Assembly (NCBI GenBank): GCA_019247135.1
Contig: JAFAPL010001067.1
Coordinates: 1 to 16,359, forward strand
Source of the DNA: Chloroflexota bacterium
GTDB lineage: Bacteria > Chloroflexota > UBA6077 > CF-72
Direction: 5' to 3'
Length of the DNA stretch: 16,359 nucleotides
Shown here: in pieces, positions 7,465 to 15,360 of the stretch
Layout of the letters: the number at the start of each line of letters is the position of its first letter
Position numbering within the stretch: the first letter of the stretch is position 1
The notes under the pieces: generated by a model
Seen by the model: only the letters and a program-made list of their open reading frames with translations
The model's database searches: none
What the model was told of the DNA's origin: nothing
Made by a program: the position numbers and the translations under genes

Positions 7465-8754
7465 CTAATCGAAGGCGAGCACGCGGGACAGCCTGGCGCC
7501 GTAACTGGTCCGACGCGGGCCTGATTCCACCTCCGCGCCAGTCAGCAGACACGTGCTCACGATGAGCAGGCTAAAGAACAAGCCGATGGTCGGCAGGTGC
7601 CAGGATAACCACTGCTGAGGAATGACCAGCCCGAACCCGAACACGCGTTGAAGCAGGAAGAACGGCTGGTCGAAACCGGTCATGACGTAGGCCGCCACCA
7701 GGCCGAACCACAGGAGCCAGGTCAGGCCACTGAGCGGCCGACGCAACAGCTCAACGGCCACCGCGGTCCACGCGGGCAGCAGAAAGATGAAAAAGCTCAG
7801 GTGGACTGAAGGCGCCACGATCAGCATCAGCGCGAGGACCAACCCGAATATCAGTCCGTACCTGGGCTGCGCATCGCGCGATCGCGCGATGGCCCAAACG
7901 CCGAAAAGGATAGCCGCAACGGTGACCATCCAGTGCAGCGCCACCGCCAGCGAGACCTGATCTGGGGCGAGCGTCTCACGACCCTGTGCCAGTACGCGTG
8001 CAAAGTCCGAACGCAGCGCGTAGTGGTACGACGTGAACTCCAGCCCCGTCAGATTGCCCCGCTGGTAGGCGAGTCCAGCCAGGCCCTCCCAGGGCGCGAT
8101 CGCGAGGACCCAGCAAGCAACCAGGAATACGCTACCGCTCGCAAGGCATGCCCAGGCGAGCATCGTCCATTCACGCCTGATGGCGAGGTACGGAATGAAA
8201 AGCACCGGCAAGGTCTTGGTCGCGGTGGCAAGCCCCAGCAGCCCACCCGCGTGGGGGCGCTGTCCTCGCACGGCGAACAGGAGTGCGGCCCCCAGCAAGG
8301 CCAGCTCGAGCACCTCCAGATGCGCCGTGTTTGCGAACGCCTGGACCGTGGCCTGGTGAGCCAGCCACGCGGCGAGCAGCCATAAGGTCAGTCGCGGATG
8401 GCGGCGGCCGATCAGTGCGGCCCAGACGAACACGAACGCGAGTCCGAAGAGCAGGAAGTCGGCACGCGCGAAATCGGCACGCGACAGCACGTGTGGGATG
8501 ACCAGATAGCGCGCTTCGAGGACGAAGATGGGTCCGTAAAACATGCCGCGGCCGTCCCACCACTCGGGCACCTGCAGGCTCGACACCGCCGTGAAATCGC
8601 CGGCGAAATTCCGTGGCACCTCATAGATGTAGCCCTCGAGCACGTCGATTCGAACGGCCCACATCAGCAGGCTCAGGGGTGCGATCCAGCTCACGACAGT
8701 CAGGGCTTTTGAGAACATCGCGGCGCCCACGTGGACGTCGAGGCGGGAGGACAT
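7465..8754 (-). CDS. Multi-pass membrane glycosyltransferase, GT87/DUF2029-like
   Basis: The 429-residue protein has roughly ten hydrophobic segments and fits the GT-C fold of GT87 (DUF2029), polyprenyl-phosphate-sugar-dependent mannosyl- or glucosyltransferases of the cell envelope. Supporting marks are an acidic residue (Asp53, NFAGDF) in the first extracytoplasmic loop, where GT-C enzymes keep the catalytic Asp. GLLGLATATKTLPVLFIPYL is followed by RREW, a very typical GT87 stretch, and LMLIVAPSVHLSFFIFLLPA corresponds to the late conserved membrane segment. The ATG at 8754 has no Shine-Dalgarno; Met13 is an alternative. A TAGCGT hexamer lies 14 nt before the start. It is divergent from the OpgC-esterase gene, which fits a shared envelope role. 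The donor and acceptor are unknown, and a nonenzymatic membrane protein cannot be fully excluded. Confidence 0.72.
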   Translation of the reverse strand: MSSRLDVHVGAAMFSKALTVVSWIAPLSLLMWAVRIDVLEGYIYEVPRNFAGDFTAVSSLQVPEWWDGRGMFYGPIFVLEARYLVIPHVLSRADFARADFLLFGLAFVFVWAALIGRRHPRLTLWLLAAWLAHQATVQAFANTAHLEVLELALLGAALLFAVRGQRPHAGGLLGLATATKTLPVLFIPYLAIRREWTMLAWACLASGSVFLVACWVLAIAPWEGLAGLAYQRGNLTGLEFTSYHYALRSDFARVLAQGRETLAPDQVSLAVALHWMVTVAAILFGVWAIARSRDAQPRYGLIFGLVLALMLIVAPSVHLSFFIFLLPAWTAVAVELLRRPLSGLTWLLWFGLVAAYVMTGFDQPFFLLQRVFGFGLVIPQQWLSWHLPTIGLFFSLLIVSTCLLTGAEVESGPRRTSYGARLSRVLAFD

Positions 8755-8768
8755 GAATAGCGCTCAGC

Positions 8769-8774
8769 ACGCTA
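8769..8774 (-). promoter_or_regulatory. Possible -10 element TAGCGT of the GT87 gene
   Basis: The minus strand carries TAGCGT ending 14 nt before the ATG at 8754. The start codon has no purine-rich ribosome binding site, so a very short leader is plausible. No -35 consensus is evident. Confidence 0.35.
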
Positions 8775-8793
8775 TCACAGCTCATGAGACATT

Positions 8794-8811
8794 CCGCGCG
8801 CTCTCGCGCGG
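8794..8811. other. Perfect GC hairpin between the divergent GT87 and OpgC-esterase genes
   Basis: CCGCGCG (8794-8800) and CGCGCGG (8805-8811) pair over 7 bp around a CTCT loop. It lies upstream of both divergent genes and has no T-tract. It could be a regulatory structure or simply a low-complexity CG run. Confidence 0.3.
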
Positions 8812-8832
8812 CCGTCGCCTGTGGATTCCCTG

Positions 8833-8849
8833 AACATTCGGAAAATGTT
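8833..8849. promoter_or_regulatory. Candidate operator: inverted repeat AACATT-N5-AATGTT
   Basis: AACATT (8833-8838) and AATGTT (8844-8849) form a perfect 6-bp inverted repeat with centres 11 bp apart, one helical turn, as expected for a dimeric regulator. It is AT-rich against a strongly GC-rich background and sits in the divergent promoter region between the GT87 and OpgC-esterase genes. The cognate regulator is unknown. Confidence 0.35.
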
Positions 8850-8998
8850 TGTGGGCGGCGCCTGGAACGGCGATACTCACGACCCCCGAGCAGGCCCGAC
8901 TGACAGCAGTGTCTAGCCCAACCCCTATGCACCTGGCCTTTGTCCACACCGGCGCCGCCCGGGCGAGTCGCGTATCCACCAGCTCGCGATGGGCGAGC

Positions 8999-11221
8999 AT
9001 GTGCGCCCGCGTCGCGAGCTGGGCTTATGCAGCCGAAGAAGGCCGCGACTACCGCATCGACTTGCTGCGCGGTCTGGCCGTTCTGGCCATGATCGTCGAT
9101 CACCTCGCCGGGCCCTCCAGGCTGTATCTCATCACGGGAGGCAATCGCTTCTATACGTCCGCGGCAGAAGGGTTCATCTTTCTGTCAGGCCTGACCGTTG
9201 GCCTGGTGTACCGGCGCATCGCCGAGCGCCAGGGCCTGCCGATCGCGATTCGCCGGCTGCTGGCGCGCGCTGGAACGCTGTATGTGCTGGCTGTAGGGAT
9301 GACCCTGGTGGTGTTATCGGCTTCCGAATTGTTGAGGCTGCCGTGGGCTTTCGGCGTCGACGCTACGAGCCAGATCCAGCTCGTGTGGGCAATCGTGTCA
9401 CTGCATCAGACGTACTACCTGGTCGACGTCCTTGCGCTGTACGTGCTGCTGATGCTGGCTGCACCGCTGGTGTTGTTCCTGTTGTGCGAAGGCCGTACAT
9501 GGCTGGTCCTGTTCGGATCTTGGGTAATCTGGGCGGGCTTTCAGTTCTTTCCAGCTCAGACGGAGCTGCCGTGGACGACCGCCGGCAACAATCTCTTCTA
9601 CCTGTCTGCCTGGCAGGCGCTCTTTTTCACGGCAATGGTCATCGGCTTCCACCGACAGCAGCTCGCCCGGACATTTGGCGCCAGATGGCATGTGCCAGCG
9701 CTGCTCGCAAGTGGCCTTGCGTTCGCCGCTCTGATCGTCGTGTATGCCAATGAGACGGCGGTGTTGCAGGCGGTTCAGTCGGAGCTCGCGTCGCTTTTCG
9801 GGACGTCGGCGTGGTCCGTCGCTGACCTGGAGGATGCACTGTTCGGGAAGGGCAACGTTCGACCAGGCCGGATCATCGCATCGTCGATCGTGTTTGCCTT
9901 CCTGTTTCAGCTCACAACGCTCGCCTGGGTGCCAATCCGGCGAGCGGTGGGCGGGCTGCTGCTGCCGCTAGGTCAAAACGCGCTGTACGCGTACTCCGCG
10001 CATATTGTGCTCGCGGTCGTGCTTGGCGTGGTTGGAATACACGCCACGGGCATTGACAATCCACGCCTGAACGCCGTCATTCAAATTGCCAGTATCGGCC
10101 TGGTCTGGATTGCGATTCGGCTGCGGATCCTCTACCCAACGCCCGAGAATCGGCGGGTCTGGATGGCAGGCGTTGTGCCACTTGCTGCAGCCGTGATCGT
10201 CGTGTTTGGACTCAATCCGTCGCCGGTCGTAGAGGTCGCAGATGCTGCCCAGGCAACGCCTGTTCCAGAGGCAGCTCGCCGCGCGCAGGCGTTCGGAACG
10301 CCCATTCCGCGTGTAAATGGCACGAGTCCCGGGATGCAAGCTCCAGCCGTCGCTACGCCTGTCCCCGAGGTTAGCCCTGCCGCGGCAGCTGCTGCTACAC
10401 CAGACGTCACCCCGGCCGCGCCCACGCAAGCACTCGGTGCGCAACAATATGTCGGCCCAATCAGCGGGACCTTCCGTGAGATCACTTTCTACAGCGCCAG
10501 CCTCGATCGGGAGATCGCGTACTACATCTACTTGCCGCCTGGCTATGGAACGGAGTCTCGGAGATATCCCGTGCTGTACATGCTGCATGGCGGTGGCGGG
10601 ACCAGAGACGAGTGGCCGGCATACGGATTGGTCAACGACGTCGATCGGTCGATCCAGTCGAAAGACATCCGCCCATTGATCGTGGTCATGCCTCAAGGGG
10701 ATCTGGGGTACTGGGTCAACTGGGCAGCAGACGGGCCGCACTGGGGCGACTACGTCACGAGGGACTTGCGGCGTCAGGTGGACGCGACGTTCCGCACGAT
10801 GCCAGACGCGTCACACCGGGCCATCGGTGGACTCTCGATGGGAGGCGCCGGTGCAGTCCAGCTTGCCTTCAATCATCCGGAGCTCTTCGGGGTTGTCGGC
10901 GCGCATAGCCCGTCGCTGCACCTTGACGACGGGACGTTCTCGCAAATTTATGGGCAGGGAGCGGACTTTGCGCAGCGCGAGCCCATTCAGCTGGCAAGCA
11001 CAGCACCGGATCTGGACGCGCTGAAGATCTGGATCGATGCGGGTGAGGAAGACCCCTGGTTGGAGCGCGATCAGATGCTGCACGACAATCTGGTCGAACG
11101 CGGAATCGCGCACAACTGGAGTGTGCTGCCGGGCGGGCACGACGGCGACTACTGGATCCAGAACCTGCCGGCCTATCTGCGGTTCTACGACAGCGTCCTG
11201 AACGGCGAATCCTCGGCCTGA
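8999..11221 (+). CDS. OpgC-type membrane acyltransferase fused to a secreted esterase (Esterase D/Ag85-like)
   Basis: The product is a two-part envelope protein of about 740 residues. The N-terminal part (about 15-390) is OpgC_C (PF10129), a relative of acyltransferase 3. It opens with RDYRIDLLRGLAVLAMIVDH and FIFLSGLTVGLVYRR and has about ten membrane segments; OpgC adds acyl (succinyl) groups to periplasmic glucans. After a last membrane helix, a linker of about 75 residues rich in Pro, Ala and Thr (ATPVPE repeats) leads to an alpha/beta-hydrolase of the putative esterase family (PF00756). There YPVLYMLHGGGG starts the fold, the nucleophile is Ser613 in GGLSMGG, the acid is probably Asp685 (GEEDPW), and the histidine is His714 (GGHDGD). 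The linker places the esterase outside the membrane by inference. The start is uncertain: the frame opens at TTG 8849, with ATGs at 8927 and 8999; I chose 8999 because OpgC similarity begins soon after. Confidence 0.85.
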   Translation: MCARVASWAYAAEEGRDYRIDLLRGLAVLAMIVDHLAGPSRLYLITGGNRFYTSAAEGFIFLSGLTVGLVYRRIAERQGLPIAIRRLLARAGTLYVLAVGMTLVVLSASELLRLPWAFGVDATSQIQLVWAIVSLHQTYYLVDVLALYVLLMLAAPLVLFLLCEGRTWLVLFGSWVIWAGFQFFPAQTELPWTTAGNNLFYLSAWQALFFTAMVIGFHRQQLARTFGARWHVPALLASGLAFAALIVVYANETAVLQAVQSELASLFGTSAWSVADLEDALFGKGNVRPGRIIASSIVFAFLFQLTTLAWVPIRRAVGGLLLPLGQNALYAYSAHIVLAVVLGVVGIHATGIDNPRLNAVIQIASIGLVWIAIRLRILYPTPENRRVWMAGVVPLAAAVIVVFGLNPSPVVEVADAAQATPVPEAARRAQAFGTPIPRVNGTSPGMQAPAVATPVPEVSPAAAAAATPDVTPAAPTQALGAQQYVGPISGTFREITFYSASLDREIAYYIYLPPGYGTESRRYPVLYMLHGGGGTRDEWPAYGLVNDVDRSIQSKDIRPLIVVMPQGDLGYWVNWAADGPHWGDYVTRDLRRQVDATFRTMPDASHRAIGGLSMGGAGAVQLAFNHPELFGVVGAHSPSLHLDDGTFSQIYGQGADFAQREPIQLASTAPDLDALKIWIDAGEEDPWLERDQMLHDNLVERGIAHNWSVLPGGHDGDYWIQNLPAYLRFYDSVLNGESSA

Positions 11222-11256
11222 GCAGACGCACCGTGTTGCGCGGTCCGCCGGCGGGG

Positions 11257-11262
11257 TAGCGT
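11257..11262 (+). promoter_or_regulatory. Possible -10 element TAGCGT of the GH15 gene
   Basis: TAGCGT ends 13 nt before the ATG at 11276, in the 54-bp gap after the OpgC-esterase gene. A TGTTGC lies 17 bp upstream as a weak -35. If active, the GH15 gene has its own promoter inside the gap in addition to any read-through. Confidence 0.3.
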
Positions 11263-11275
11263 TGCTATTCGAGAA

Positions 11276-13093
11276 ATGATGTACGACCTCGCGATCGGTG
11301 ACTACGCGCTGCTGTCGGACTGCCACACGGCGGCACTGATCAGCCGCTGGGGCTCGGTGGACTGGTGGTGTGTGCCGCGCTTCGACGGTCCATCAGTCTT
11401 CGCTCGGCTGCTCGGTCCAGACGCGGGCCACTGGTCCTTCCAACCGGAGGGAGTCGCCCACGTCACGCGCCGTTACGTGCCAGAGTCCATGGTTGTCGAG
11501 ACCACGTTCCAGACGGCCACGGGTGTCCTGCGTCTGGTTGATGCGTTGCTCGTGGGCGCGGGCGAACGCGGCCACGACCTCGGCCTCGCCTCGCCCGGCG
11601 TGCTGGTCCGCCAACTGACGTGCCTGAACGGCAGCATCGAGCTAATCATGGAGTTTGCCCCGCGCCCCGAGTACGGACTCATCCGACCGCTCATCACGTC
11701 CGTTCCGGGTGGCTTGATCGCGCGTGGCGGAGCCGACGTCCTCGCCCTGTCAACGCCGGTTTCGCTTGATGCCGAAAGCCCGACGACGCATGCGCGAGTG
11801 TCGCTCACAGCGGGTCAGACGCTCGGTTTCGCACTGCAATCCGGCCGCAGCTGGGAACGCGTGCCCGAAATCTGGAGCGACCCCACGATCGCCGACCGGC
11901 TGGACGACACCGTCGCAGCGTGGCGATCCTGGTCCGCGCTCCACCAGCGCTACGAGGGACCGTGGCGCGACCTGGTCCACCACAGTGGGCGGGTGCTGCA
12001 AGCGCTGACCTTCAGGCCGACCGGCGCCATCGTCGCCGCGCCGACGACAAGCCTGCCAGAGACGGTCGGCGGCGAGCGTAACTGGGACTACCGCTACACC
12101 TGGGTGCGCGACGCCAGCCTGACGCTGAACGCGCTGTGGGTCGCGGCCTGTCCCGACGAGGCACAACTGTTTTTCGGTTGGCTGGCCAATGCGGTGGCCG
12201 GCCAGTTAGAGCATGGCGAGGACCTCCAGATCATGTTCGGCGTGGGCGGTGAACGTGACCTGACCGAGCGCACCCTGGCACACCTGCCCGGCTGGCGCGG
12301 GAGTCGGCCTGTCCGCATCGGCAATGGCGCGTGGGACCAGCGCCAGCTCGACGTGTACGGCGAAGTGCTGAACGCCGCGTGCCGCCTGTCCCAGCAGCTG
12401 GGTGGGCTCAGCCTGTCCGCGCGGCGCTTCCTCGTCCAGGCGGCCGGCGGGGCCGCGGCTCGCTGGCGGGAGCCAGACCAGGGCATCTGGGAGGTGCGTG
12501 GTGGCCCGCGCCATTTCCTGTACTCGAAGCTCATGTGCTGGGCAGCGCTGGATTGCGCGATCACGCTCGCCGACCAGCTCCAGGCCGCCGACCGCGTCGC
12601 GGCGTGGAGGTCGACGCGTGACGAGATCCGCGAGGCCATCCTCACGCGCGGCTGGAGCGACAGGGCCGGCGCCTTCACGCAGTCGTTCGGCTCGGATGAC
12701 CTGGATGCATCGGCGCTGATGCTGCCGATCGTCGGCTGCATCGCCGCCACAGACCCACGCGTTCGGGCCACGATCGACGCCATTGCCGAACGGCTGACGG
12801 ACGCGCGCGGGCTCGTCTACCGTTACCGTGCGCACGACGGGCTGCCGGGCGACGAAGGAAGCTTCTTGCTGTGCACCTTCTGGTTGGCCGAGGCGGAGGC
12901 GCTCACGGGTGAGCTGGACCGGGCGCGCGCCACGTTCGAGCGAGCCATCGCTTATGCGAACGACGTCGGGCTGCTGTCGGAGGAGGTCGACCCGGTCAGT
13001 GGCGAGCCGATCGGCAACTTCCCGCAGGCGTTCAGCCATATCGGGCTGGTCAACGCCGCGTGGGCGATCGCTCAGGCGGAGCTGGGCCACTGA
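11276..13093 (+). CDS. Glycoside hydrolase family 15 (trehalase/glucoamylase type)
   Basis: This 605-residue enzyme has the usual length and order for bacterial and archaeal GH15. An N-terminal beta-sandwich starts with YDLAIGDYALLSDCHTAALI and SRWGSVDWWCVPRFDGPSVF. An (alpha/alpha)6 barrel follows, marked by GGERNWDYRYTWVRD at 265-279. Glu406 in DQGIWEVRG is the probable general acid and Glu569 or Glu570 in LLSEEVDP the probable base; NFPQAFSHIGLVNAAW closes the barrel. It should release glucose from alpha-linked sugars by inversion. Bacterial members include both trehalases (Mycobacterium) and glucoamylases or glucodextranases, and sequence alone does not settle which this is. No signal peptide is seen, so it is cytoplasmic. 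It lies 54 bp after the OpgC-esterase gene. Two tandem ATGs (11276, 11279) lack a Shine-Dalgarno. Confidence 0.92.
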   Translation: MMYDLAIGDYALLSDCHTAALISRWGSVDWWCVPRFDGPSVFARLLGPDAGHWSFQPEGVAHVTRRYVPESMVVETTFQTATGVLRLVDALLVGAGERGHDLGLASPGVLVRQLTCLNGSIELIMEFAPRPEYGLIRPLITSVPGGLIARGGADVLALSTPVSLDAESPTTHARVSLTAGQTLGFALQSGRSWERVPEIWSDPTIADRLDDTVAAWRSWSALHQRYEGPWRDLVHHSGRVLQALTFRPTGAIVAAPTTSLPETVGGERNWDYRYTWVRDASLTLNALWVAACPDEAQLFFGWLANAVAGQLEHGEDLQIMFGVGGERDLTERTLAHLPGWRGSRPVRIGNGAWDQRQLDVYGEVLNAACRLSQQLGGLSLSARRFLVQAAGGAAARWREPDQGIWEVRGGPRHFLYSKLMCWAALDCAITLADQLQAADRVAAWRSTRDEIREAILTRGWSDRAGAFTQSFGSDDLDASALMLPIVGCIAATDPRVRATIDAIAERLTDARGLVYRYRAHDGLPGDEGSFLLCTFWLAEAEALTGELDRARATFERAIAYANDVGLLSEEVDPVSGEPIGNFPQAFSHIGLVNAAWAIAQAELGH

Positions 13094-13294
13094 GTGCCGC
13101 CTCCGAGTACCTGCGAGAGATGACGCGCACGACGGATAGTCAGCATTGTTGGACAGACTGACGCCGAAGACGATTCGACCCGGGCGTCGTAGTGGGTAGC
13201 TCGCATGCGCTTCGCTTACACCGGTTTTCAGTTCCAAAGGATGATCTCGGCCGAACTTTCTGGTTTTCACGCGACTGAACTGGGCCGCCCCCCG

Positions 13295-13300
13295 TATGCT
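13295..13300 (+). promoter_or_regulatory. Possible -10 element TATGCT with leaderless spacing
   Basis: TATGCT ends 8 nt before the ATG at 13309, the spacing expected if transcription starts at the A of the start codon. The gene has no Shine-Dalgarno. The preceding 215-bp intergenic region (13094-13308) holds no other clear element; short repeats such as GTCAG/CTGAC near 13140-13162 are not followed by a T-tract. Confidence 0.35.
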
Positions 13301-13308
13301 GGCGCTGC

Positions 13309-14409
13309 ATGACTGGTTGCTGCAGGTCCCGGCGAGGCGTCACGCGGCTAGCGGCGGTCGTTCTTCTCAGTCTCCTCGCAACTGGTGCGGCACGTGCCGA
13401 TTCCGGTCCCGAAGTGCGTATCGCGAAGATGCGTGTCCCAGGCGGCGCGTTGGGACACTTCGATATGGGCTGGACGGACGCAAGCGCAGGGCGCTACTAC
13501 CTGGCCGATCAGTCCAATAAAAGCCTGGATGTTTTTGATACGCACGAGAACACGTTCGTCAAACGGATTCCCGGCTTCGTAGGCTTCAGCGGCGACGACA
13601 ACACGTCCGGTCCGGATGGCGTCGTCAGCATCTCGCGGCACGAAGTGTGGGTCGGCGACGGCGACAGTAGCGTCAAAGTTGTGGACATTCCGACCGGAGC
13701 AGTCGTCGACAGCATTTCTACTGGTGGTAAAGCGCGTGCCGACGGTCTGGCGTACGACCCGCAGGACGGTCTGGTGGTGACCGCCAATGACGCCGATTCG
13801 CCCGCGTTTCTGACGTTTATTTCCGTTCCCAATCACGCCGTCAAAGGCAGGATTCTCGTCGCGGATGCCACGGACGGGATCAAGCAGACCGTATACGACG
13901 ACACAACGCGACTCTTCTACACCGCCATTCCGTCGACCACGAGTCGGCCCGGCGGCGAGATTCGGGTGTTCGATGCGGACCTAGTTCTGGCGGGCACGAA
14001 GGAGCTGTATGGCTGTAACCCGCACGGTCTGACCCTCGGCCCAGCCCATCAGCTGCTGGTGGGTTGCAACGCGAGTACACACGTCGTTATCGTCGACGAC
14101 ACGACGCTGAACGTGCTTGCCGACATCTCGCAAGCTGGTGGAGCGGAGGAAGTCTGGTACAACCCGGGCGATAACCAGTATTACGTGGCCGAAAACGACC
14201 AGCAGGGTCTTGCCGTCATCGACGCCGGGACCATGACGTTTGTAGGTGTTGCGCAGTCCGGGCTCAACGCGCACTCCGTCGCCGTCGACGAACGCCTCAA
14301 CCATGTCTTTGTGCCGATCGCCGCTCCGGACCTCGCCTGCCCGAGAGGGTGCATCGCCGTGTTCGCGACTGTGACCGGCGATCGGGCGGCAATCTTTAGA
14401 ACTCCGTGA
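13309..14409 (+). CDS. Exported YncE-like beta-propeller protein
   Basis: The product has 366 residues. An N-terminal signal peptide is clear: basic residues (CRSRRGVTR), a hydrophobic core (LAAVVLLSLL) and a likely cleavage after Ala30 (ARA-DS). The mature part consists of repeated blades of about 40-50 residues with the pattern of YncE/YVTN propellers: YYLADQSNKSLDVFDTHENT, VWVGDGDSSVKVVDIPTGAV, TRLFYTAIPSTTSRPGGEI, LLVGCNASTHVVIVDD and NQYYVAENDQQGLAVIDAG. Cysteines occur in LYGCNPHGL, LLVGCN and ACPRGC, which may form disulfides outside the cell. Such proteins bind ligands or partners, and enzymatic activity cannot be inferred. It stands apart from GH15 by 215 bp and directly precedes a BTAD regulator by 31 bp. 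Confidence 0.8.
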   Translation: MTGCCRSRRGVTRLAAVVLLSLLATGAARADSGPEVRIAKMRVPGGALGHFDMGWTDASAGRYYLADQSNKSLDVFDTHENTFVKRIPGFVGFSGDDNTSGPDGVVSISRHEVWVGDGDSSVKVVDIPTGAVVDSISTGGKARADGLAYDPQDGLVVTANDADSPAFLTFISVPNHAVKGRILVADATDGIKQTVYDDTTRLFYTAIPSTTSRPGGEIRVFDADLVLAGTKELYGCNPHGLTLGPAHQLLVGCNASTHVVIVDDTTLNVLADISQAGGAEEVWYNPGDNQYYVAENDQQGLAVIDAGTMTFVGVAQSGLNAHSVAVDERLNHVFVPIAAPDLACPRGCIAVFATVTGDRAAIFRTP

Positions 14410-14421
14410 TGCGACATCGGG

Positions 14422-14427
14422 TACACT
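14422..14427 (+). promoter_or_regulatory. Possible -10 element TACACT of the small BTAD regulator
   Basis: TACACT ends 13 nt before the ATG at 14441, in the 31-bp gap after the propeller gene. The start codon has no Shine-Dalgarno. No -35 consensus is visible. Confidence 0.25.
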
Positions 14428-14440
14428 CGGCGCGGACCCG

Positions 14441-15268
14441 ATGCAGGGGCTCGATCTACTGAGCTCAGGCAGATCAGCGGCGCCCGATGGCTTCGACGCT
14501 GCTGATCCTCCAGTTCTGCTCCGCCTGCTGGGCGGGTTTCGGCTCACCATGGGTGCGCAGACGCTCCCGATCCGGAGCGGCGGCAAGACCGAGGCATTGC
14601 TCGTGCATCTGGGCCTCGCCGGCAGCCGGGGCGTGTCGCGCCACGCACTGCTGCAAGCCATCTGGCCCCATAGCGAGGCGGCATTGGCTGGCAAGGCCTT
14701 GAACACGCTCGTGCACGAGCTGAAAGGCTTGTTGAGTACGGCGCTGCGCGGCGCGTCGCCAGTGCTGTCTGCTGCCGGTCAGTACCGTTTGAATGAGGCC
14801 GCCGGAGTCGCGGTAGACGTGGCGCAGTTCCGGAGCATGCTGGCTCGCGGACAACTGCTGGAGGGCCAGCGCCGAGCTACCGAAGCTGCCGCGCTCTACG
14901 AACGCGCCGTGGAGCTCTATGGCGGCGATTTGACACCTGTCGGCAGTGGTGCGCAGATCGTCCTCGAGCGAGAGGTACTGCGGGCTGCTTATCGACGGGT
15001 CCTGATCCGACTCGCCGACGCTGCCTTCGCACGGGACGAGTTTGACAAGTGCCTGGTCTACGCAACTGCCCTGCTCGTTGACGACCCATGCCGCGAAGAC
15101 GCGCACCGGGTGGTAATGCGCTGCCACGTGCGACTGGGCGAGCGCTCTCAAGCCGTACGCCATTACCTGGCCGTTCGACAGATCCTGAACATCGAGCTTG
15201 GGGTTGAGCCCGAACCTACGACACAAGCATTGTTCGAGCAAATTCGTGTCAATCCGGCCGAGGTGTGA
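14441..15268 (+). CDS. Minimal SARP-like BTAD transcriptional regulator
   Basis: The 275-residue protein contains only the DNA-binding and BTAD parts, the layout of small SARP activators such as ActII-ORF4 and DnrI. Residues about 25-115 form the winged helix (VLLRLLGGFRLTMGAQTLPI, then RHALLQAIWPH and ALNTLVHELKGLL). Residues about 125-270 form the helical BTAD domain (VDVAQFRSML, YERAVELYGGDLTPV, REDAHRVVMRCHVRLGERSQ, LNIELGVEPEPTTQALFEQI). It lacks the ATPase and TPR parts of the other BTAD protein at 276-3821, so it is not simply a duplicate. It lies between genes for two exported propeller proteins, which are its most likely nearby targets, though autoregulation or distant targets are equally possible. 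The ATG has no clear Shine-Dalgarno. Confidence 0.88.
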   Translation: MQGLDLLSSGRSAAPDGFDAADPPVLLRLLGGFRLTMGAQTLPIRSGGKTEALLVHLGLAGSRGVSRHALLQAIWPHSEAALAGKALNTLVHELKGLLSTALRGASPVLSAAGQYRLNEAAGVAVDVAQFRSMLARGQLLEGQRRATEAAALYERAVELYGGDLTPVGSGAQIVLEREVLRAAYRRVLIRLADAAFARDEFDKCLVYATALLVDDPCREDAHRVVMRCHVRLGERSQAVRHYLAVRQILNIELGVEPEPTTQALFEQIRVNPAEV

Positions 15269-15360
15269 TGCAAAGCTAACTCAGATCTGACCGGCTCCTC
15301 ACCGCGGGCTCAGGGGGCGGATGACATGATCGCTCGCACCAGCTCGTGGCTCAGGTTGTC

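Noticed and set aside
8849..8998. TTG 8849 as the start of the OpgC-esterase gene
   Set aside because: The first 50 residues show no OpgC similarity, and the TTG overlaps the inverted repeat at 8833-8849; an ATG at 8999 or 8927 is more plausible.
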